DNA of 64,000 nt from Elephas maximus indicus. Its lineage: Eukaryota > Chordata > Mammalia > Proboscidea > Elephantidae. Each line of letters opens with the position of its first letter. Position 1 is the first letter of the stretch. The notes below the pieces were generated by a model. The model saw nothing but the letters and a program-made list of their open reading frames with translations. It was not told the DNA's origin and ran no database searches. Position numbers and translations under genes: made by a program. Below, piece after piece: positions 57,518 to 64,000 of the stretch. The stretch covers positions 29,068,768-29,132,767 of the forward strand of contig NC_064831.1 of the NCBI RefSeq assembly GCF_024166365.1, in the 5' to 3' direction.

Positions 57518-60500
57518 ATGACAGCACTGAAAACTTATTTATCTATAATTACGCTGAATGTAAATGGACTAAATGCACCAATAAAGAGACAGAGAGTCAC
57601 AGACTGGTTAAAGAAACACGATCCATCTATATGCTGCCTACAAGAGACACACCTTAGACTTAGAGACACAAACAAACTAAAACTCAAAGGATGGGAAAAA
57701 ATATATCAAGCAAACAATAAGCAAAAAAGAAGAGGAGTAGCAATATTAATTTCTGACAAAATAGACTTTAGACTTAAATCCACCACAAAGGATAAAGAAG
57801 GACACTACATAATGATAAAAGGGACAATGGATCAGGAAGACATAACCATATTAAATAATTACACACCCAATGACAGGGCTGCAAGATACATAAATCAAAT
57901 TTTAACAGAATTGAAAAGCGAGATAGATACCTCCACAATTATAGTAGGAGACTTCAACACACCACTTTCGGAGAAGGACAGGACATCCAGTAAGAAGCTC
58001 AACAGAGACACGGAAGATCTAATTACAACAATCAACCAACTTGACCTCATTGACTTATACAGAACTCTCCACCCAACTGCTGCAAAATATACTTTTTTTT
58101 CTAGCGCACATGGAACATTCTCTAGAATAGACCACATATTAGGTCATAAAACAAACCTTTGCAGAGTCCAAAACATCGAAATATTACAAAGCATCTTCTC
58201 AGACCACAAGGCAATAAAACTAGAGATCAATAACAGAAAAACGAGGGAAAAGAAATCAAATACTTGGAAAACGAGCAATACCCTCCTGAAAAAAGACTGG
58301 GTTATACAAGACATCAAGGAGGGAATAAGGAAATTCTTAGAAAGCAACGAGAATGAAAATACTTCCTATCAAAACCTCTGGGACACAGCAAAAGCAGTGC
58401 TCAGAGGTCAATTTATATCGGTAAATGCACACATACAAAAAGAAGAGAGAGCCAAAATCAGAGAACTGTCCCTACAACATGAACAAATAGAAAGTGAGCA
58501 ACAAAAGAATCCATCAGGCACCAGAAGAAAACAAATCATAAAAATTAGAGCTGAACTAAATGAATTAGAGAACAGAAAAACAATTGAAAGAATTAACAAA
58601 GCCAAAAGCTGGTTCTTTGAAAAAATTAACAAAAGTGATAAACCATTCACCAGACTGACTAAAGAAATACAGGAAAGGAAACAAATAACCCAAATAAGAA
58701 ACGAGAAGGACCACATCACAACAGAACCAAATGAAATTAAAAGAATCATTTCAGATTATTATGAAAAATTGTACTCTAACAAATTTGAAAACCTAGAAGA
58801 AATGGATGAATTCCTGGAAAAACACTACCTACCTAAACTAACACATTCAGAAGTAGAACAACTAAATAGACCCATAACAAAAAAAGAGATTGAAACGGTA
58901 ATCAAAAAACTCCCAACAAAAAAAAGCCCTGGCCCGGACGGCTTCACTGCAGAGTTCTACAAAACTTTCAGAGAAGAGTTAACACCATTACTTCTGAAGG
59001 TATTCCAAAGCATAGAAAATGACAGAATACTACCCAACTCATTCTATGAAGCCACCATCTCCCTGATACCAAAACCAGGTAAAGACATTACAAAAAAAGA
59101 AAATTCTAGACCTATATCCCTCATGAACATAGATGCAAAAATCCTCAACAAAATTCTAGCCAATAGAATCCAACAACACAACAAAAAAATAATTCACCAT
59201 GATCAAGTGGGATTTATACCAGGTATGCAAGGCTGGTTTAATATCAGAAAAACCATTAATGTAATCCATCACATAAATAAAACAAAAGACAAAAACCACA
59301 TGATCTTATCAATTGATGCAGAAAAGGCATTTGACAAAGTTCAACACCCATTTATGATAAAAACTCCTACCATAATAGGAATTGAAGGAAAATTCCTCAA
59401 CATAATAAAGGGCATCTATGCAAAGCCAACAGCCAATATCACTCTAAATGGAGAAAACCTGAAAGCATTTCCCTTGAGAACGGGAACCAGACAAGGATGC
59501 CCTTTATCACCGCTCTTATTCAACATCGTGCTGGAAGTCCTAGCCAGGGCAATTAGGCTAGACAAAGAAATAAAATGTATCCGGATTGGCAAGAAAGAAG
59601 TAAAGTTATCACTATTTGCAGATGACATGATTATATACACAGAAAACCCTAAGGAATCCTCCAGAAAACTACTGAAACTAATAGAAGAGTTTGGCAGAGT
59701 CCCAGGTTATAAAATAAACATACAAAAATCACTTGGATTCCTCTACATCAACAAAAAGAACACCGAAGAGGAAATCACCAAATCAATACCATTCACAGTA
59801 GCCCCCAAGAAGATAAGATACTTAGGAATAAATCTTACCAAGGATGTAAAAGACCTATACAAAGAAAACTACAAAGCTCTACTACAAGAAATTCAAAAGG
59901 ACATACCTAAGTGGAAAAACATACCTTGCTCATGGATAGGAAGACTTAAGATAGTAAAAATGTCTATTCTACCAAAAGCCATCTATACATTTAATGCACT
60001 TCCGATCCAAATTCCAATGTCATATTTTAAGGGGATAGAGAAACAAATCACCAATTTCATATGGAAGGAAAAGAAGCCCCGGATAAGCAAAGCACTACTG
60101 AAAAAGAAGAAGAAAGTGGGAGGCCTCACTTTACCTGATTTCAGAACCTATTATACAGCCACAGTAGTCAAAACAGCCTGGTACTGGTACAACAACAGGC
60201 ACATAGACCAATAGCACAGAATTGAGAACCCAGACATGGATCCATCCACGTATGAGCAGCTGATATTTGACAAAGGACCAGTGTCAATTAATTGGGGAAA
60301 AGAAAGCCTTTTTAACAAATGGTGCTGGCATAACTGGATATCCATTTGCAAAAAAATGAAACAGGACCCATACCTTACACCATGCACAAAAACTAACTCC
60401 AAGTGGATCAAAGACCTAAACATAAAGACTAAAACAATAAAGATCATGGAAGAAAAAATTGGGACAACCCTAGGAGCCCTAATACAAGGCATAAACAGAA

Positions 60501-61333
60501 CCCAAAACATTACCAAAAATGATGAAGAGAAACCCGATAACTGGGAGCCCCTAAAAATCAAACACCTATGCTCATCTAAAGACTTCACCAAAAGAGTAAA
60601 AAGACCACCTACAGACTGGGAAAGAATTTTCAGCTATGACATCTCAGACCAGCGCCTGATCTCTAAAATCTACATGATTGTGTCAAAACTCAACCACAAA
60701 AAGACAAACAACCCAATCAAAAAGTGGGCAAAGGATATGAACACACATTTCACTAAAGAAGATATTCAGGCAGCCAACAGATACATGAGAAAATGCTCAC
60801 AATCATTAGCCATTAGAGAAATGCAAATTAAAACTACGATGAGATTCCATCTCACACCAACTAGGCTGGCATTAATCCAAAAAACACAAAATAATAAATG
60901 TTGGAGAGGCTGCAGAGAGATTGGAACTCTTATACACTGCTGGTGGGAATGCAAAATGGTACAACCACTTTGGAAATCTATCTGGCATTATCTTAAACAG
61001 TTAGAGATAGAACTACCATACAACCCAGAAATCCCACTCCTGGGAATATACCCTAGAGATACAAGAGCCTTCACACAAACAGATATATGCACACCCATGT
61101 TTATTGCAGCTCTGTTTACAATAGCAAAAAGTTGGAAGCAACCAAGGTGTCCATCAACGGATGAATGGGTAAATAAATTGTGGTATATTCACACAATGGA
61201 ATACTACGCATCGATAAAGAACAGTGACGAATCTGTGAAACATTTCATAACATGGAGGAACCTGGAAGGCATTATGCTGAGCGAAATTAGTCAGAGGCAA
61301 AAGGACAAATATTGTATAAGACCACCATTATAA
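57518..61333 (+). pseudogene. L1 copy C ORF2 (endonuclease/reverse transcriptase), one in-frame amber
   Basis: ORF2p nicks target DNA and reverse-transcribes L1 RNA at the nick. From Met at 57518 the frame is open for 898 codons to TAG at 60212-60214 (the spot reads TGG, Trp, in copies A and B). It then continues in the same frame to the normal stop, 1,271 codons in all. Endonuclease residues fall at N14, E43, D145, N147, D205 and H230, the human L1 numbering. The RT palm has FADD at 700-703, with [12 protein letters not shown] before it. The Cys-rich motif starts at residue 1128 ([18 protein letters not shown]). The amber separates RT from the C-terminal segment. Confidence 0.96.
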
Positions 61334-61384
61334 GATCTTGAGTAATAGTAAACCTGAGAAGAACACATACTTTTGTGGTTACGA

Positions 61385-61413
61385 GGCGGGGAGGGAGGGA
61401 GGGTGGGAGAGGG
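61385..61413 (+). other. G-quadruplex-type tract in L1 copy C 3'UTR
   Basis: Six G-runs of three or four separated by one base or a short linker (ggggagggagggagggtggg), 52 bp after the ORF2 stop. Human L1 also has a G-rich quadruplex tract in its 3'UTR. Confidence 0.75.
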
Positions 61414-61937
61414 TTTTTTATTGATTAATCAGTAGATAAGAAATGCTTTAGGTGAAGGGAAAGACAACACTCAATACATGGAAGGTCAGCTCAATTGGAC
61501 TGGACCAAAAGCAAAGAAGTTGCCGGGATAAAATGAATGCTTCAAAGGTCACCGGAGCAAGGGCTGGGGTTTGGGAACCATGCTCTAAGGGGACTTCTAA
61601 GTCAATTGGCAAAATAATTCTATTATGAAATCATTCTGCATCCCACTTTGAAATGTGGCATCTGGGGTCTTAAATGCTAACAAGCGGCCATCTAAGATGC
61701 ATTAATTGGTCTCAACCCACCTGGAGCAAAGGAAAATGAAGAACACCAAGGCCACACGACAACTAAGAGCCCAAGAGACAGAAAGGGCCACATGAACCAG
61801 AGACCTACATCATCCTGAGACCAGAAGAACTAGTTGGTGCCCGGCCACAATCGATGACTGCCCTGACAGGGAGCACAGCAGAGGACCCCTGAGGGAGCAG
61901 GAGATCAGTGGGATACAGACCCCAAATTCTCATAAAA

Positions 61938-61960
61938 AGACCAAACTTAATGGTCTGACT
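61938..61960 (+). other. L1 3'UTR stem-loop (reference copy)
   Basis: agaccaaacttaatggtctg can pair AGACC with GGTCT. The same element occurs at 4228-4249, 12171-12192, 32803-32822 (-), 45905-45926 (-) and 54259-54281 (-). Confidence 0.6.
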
Positions 61961-62352
61961 GAGACTAGAGGAATCCTGGAAGCCATGGTCCCCAGACCTT
62001 CTGTTGGCACAGGACAGGAACCATCCCCGAAGACAACTCATCAGACATGAAAGGGACTGGTCAGCGGGTGGGAGAGCGACGCTGATGAAGAGTGAGCCAA
62101 TTATATGAGGTGGACACTTGAGATTGTGTTGGCAACTCTTGTCTGGAGGGGGGATGGGAGGATAGAGAGAGAGGGAAGCCGGCAAAATTGTCACGAAAGG
62201 AGAGACTGAAAGGACTGACTCAAGAGGGGGAGAGCAAGTGGGAGTAGGGAGTGAGATGTATGTAAACTTATATGTGACAGACTGATTGGATTTGTAAACG
62301 TTCAGTTGAAGCTTAATAAAAGTTAATTAAAAAAAAAAAAAAATGTCTTCTA

Positions 62353-62715
62353 CATTCTGTAGAAGAAGCACAGTAACATGAAGTTTCTGCACTAAAGCCC
62401 ACTGAATTTCCACTCCGAGAGCCTTTGGATCAGGTAGAGGACAGGTGTCTATTACTGTTTAATAAACATGGAGTTCTTGACACTGAATGAGCATTAATTA
62501 ATGACAGCTTCCTTTAAGCCACAAATATTAACAAACCACCTGAATAAATAAAGTATGTTAAAAGTATGTCCTTTTGTCATCTAATAGGAAAGCATGTGTG
62601 TGGGACAATTTTTAATTATCGTTTTTATGAGCTTAATGCATTAAATTTTTGATGTAGGGGAGGAGTAACAAAAACTTTAGTCATAGACGGTCAAACTTAA
62701 TCATAATTTTCAAAA
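62353..62715. other. unassigned sequence
   Basis: AT-rich. No gene or repeat recognised. Confidence 0.35.
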
Positions 62716-64000
62716 AAGTTTGTTGTTGTTTTTAGGTGCCATCAAGTCAGTTCTGACTCATAGTGACCCTATGTACAATGGAACAAAATGCGGCCCAGTC
62801 CTGGGCCATCCTCACAACCGTTGCCATGCTTGAGCCCATTGTTGCAGCCACTGTGCCAGTGTATCTTGTTGAGGGTCTATCAAGCATGATGTCCTTCTCC
62901 AGGGACTGGTCCTTCCTGGTAACATGTCCAAAGTATGTGAGACAAAGTCTCCTCATCCTCACTTCTATTGAGCATTCTGACTGTACTTATTCCAAGACAG
63001 ACTTGTTCATTATTTTGGCAGTCTATATTATATTCAGTATTCTTCTCCAACACCATAATTCAAAGGCATCAATTCTTCTTCAGTCTTCTTTATTCATTGT
63101 TCAGCTTTCACATGCATATGAGCCGATTGAAAACACCATGGCTTGAGTCAGGCACACTTTAGTCCTTAAAATGACATCTTTGCTTTTTAACAGTTTAAAG
63201 GGGTCTTTTGCTGCCCAATGCAATGCATCATTTGATTTCTTGACTTCTGCTTCCATGTGCATTAATTGTGGAGCCAAGTAAAACGAAATACTTGACAGCT
63301 TCAACATTTTCTGTTTATCATGATGTTGCTTATTGGTCCACTTGTGACAATGTCTGCTTTCTTTATGTTGAGGTGTAGACCATACTGAAGGCTGTGGTTT
63401 TTGATCTTCGTCAGTAAGTTCTTCAAGTCCTCTTCACTTTCAGCAAGCAAGGTTGTGTCATCTGAATACCGAAGTTGTTAATAAGTCTTCCTCCAATCCT
63501 GATGCCGTGTTCTTCCTCATACAGTCAAGCTTCTCAGATTATTTGCTCAGCATACAGACTGAATAAGTATGGCAAAAGGATACAACCCTGATGCACACCT
63601 TTTCTGACTTTAAACCTCAAAGTATGCTCTTGTTCTGCTGAAACAACTGCCTCTTGATCTAAGTACAGGTTCCTCATGAGCACAATTAAGTGTTCTGGAA
63701 TTCCCATTCTTCACAATGTTATATATAATTTGTTATGATTCACACAGTGGAATGCCTTTTCCTAGTCAGTAAAACACAGGTGAACATCTTTCTGGTATTC
63801 TCTGCTTTCAGCTAGGATCCACCTGACATCAGGAATCACATCCCTCATTCCACATCCTCTTCTGAATCCTGCTTGAGTTTCTGGCAGTTCCCTATTGATG
63901 TACTGCTGCAATCATCTTTGAGTGATCTTCAGCAAAATTTTACTTGTGTGTGATAGTAATGATATTGTTCAATAATTTCCACAAAAAACTTTAGGCCATA
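62716..64000 (-). mobile_element. RTE copy 5, continues past the window
   Basis: The RTE 3' tail opens on the plus strand (tttgttgttgtttttaggtg, catcaagtcagttctgactc), then the complement of the 3' region and RT domain (ctgcagt-type ctactgctgcaatcatcttt near 63900) in the same order as copy 3. Short broken frames only, for example 63307-63101 (minus). The 5' extent lies beyond base 64000. Confidence 0.9.

Larger units (their letters stand above)
54999..62344 (+). mobile_element. full-length L1 retrotransposon, copy C (best preserved)
   Basis: It runs from the 5' end (gaggggcggagccaagatgg, at about 55006) to the AATAAA at 62315-62320 and an A tail. TSD gtcttcta lies at 54991-54998 and 62345-62352, extendable into flanking A bases with one mismatch. 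The 5'UTR is about 1.04 kb, with ORF1 at 56047-57061, spacer at 57062-57517, ORF2 at 57518-61333 and a 3'UTR of about 1 kb. Low damage in ORF2 suggests it is the youngest copy here. Confidence 0.96.

Overview
This window is vertebrate nuclear DNA, and I read it as an afrotherian mammal, most likely a proboscidean (elephant lineage). The argument rests on repeats. More than twenty copies or pieces of a tRNA-headed SINE with the AfroSINE layout are present. They lie beside RTE/BovB-class LINEs with the same 3' tail and a young, long-spacer L1 family. I found no convincing host protein-coding exon. Almost everything readable is mobile-element sequence in what looks like intergenic or intronic DNA.

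Layout. 1-1660: a tRNA-Gly-headed SINE, an AfroSINE, and a 5'-truncated RTE carrying a nested SINE. 1663-5047: mostly unassigned, with a MIR and an L1 3'-end fragment (4024-4599). 5060-12733: full-length L1 copy A (+) with target-site duplications (TSDs). 13770-20460: an old antisense L1 split by a full-length RTE (14662-18045) and a short L1 insertion. 20465-25455: SINEs, a MER5-like element, an RTE end-to-end fusion and old repeats. 25800-26265: the only CpG island outside an L1, and the best candidate for a host promoter. 26265-32400: unassigned sequence with MIRs, SINEs and old L1. 32421-37559: a nest of an L1 3' fragment, LTR-like TG...CA elements, SINEs and a minus-strand RTE. 38015-39857: a second minus-strand RTE that lacks its 3' end. 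39860-45520: mostly unassigned, with a SINE cluster. 45536-53283: full-length L1 copy B (-). 54999-62344: full-length L1 copy C (+), the best preserved. 62716-64000: a fourth RTE running off the window.

How the parts work together. L1 and RTE are the autonomous retrotransposons (endonuclease plus reverse transcriptase). The SINEs end in a copy of the RTE tail, which implies that RTE machinery mobilised them. L1 copies leave A-rich tails and TSDs of about 12-15 bp. L1 copy C is close to coding-competent in ORF2: one amber codon in 1,271 codons, with all endonuclease catalytic positions and the FADD motif kept. Its ORF1 is broken. The most informative observations are tandem promoter-type monomers in the copy C 5'UTR, a conserved inter-ORF spacer of about 440-460 bp, and the modular build of the SINEs from RTE ends. 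Repeat names come from recognition, not a database search.
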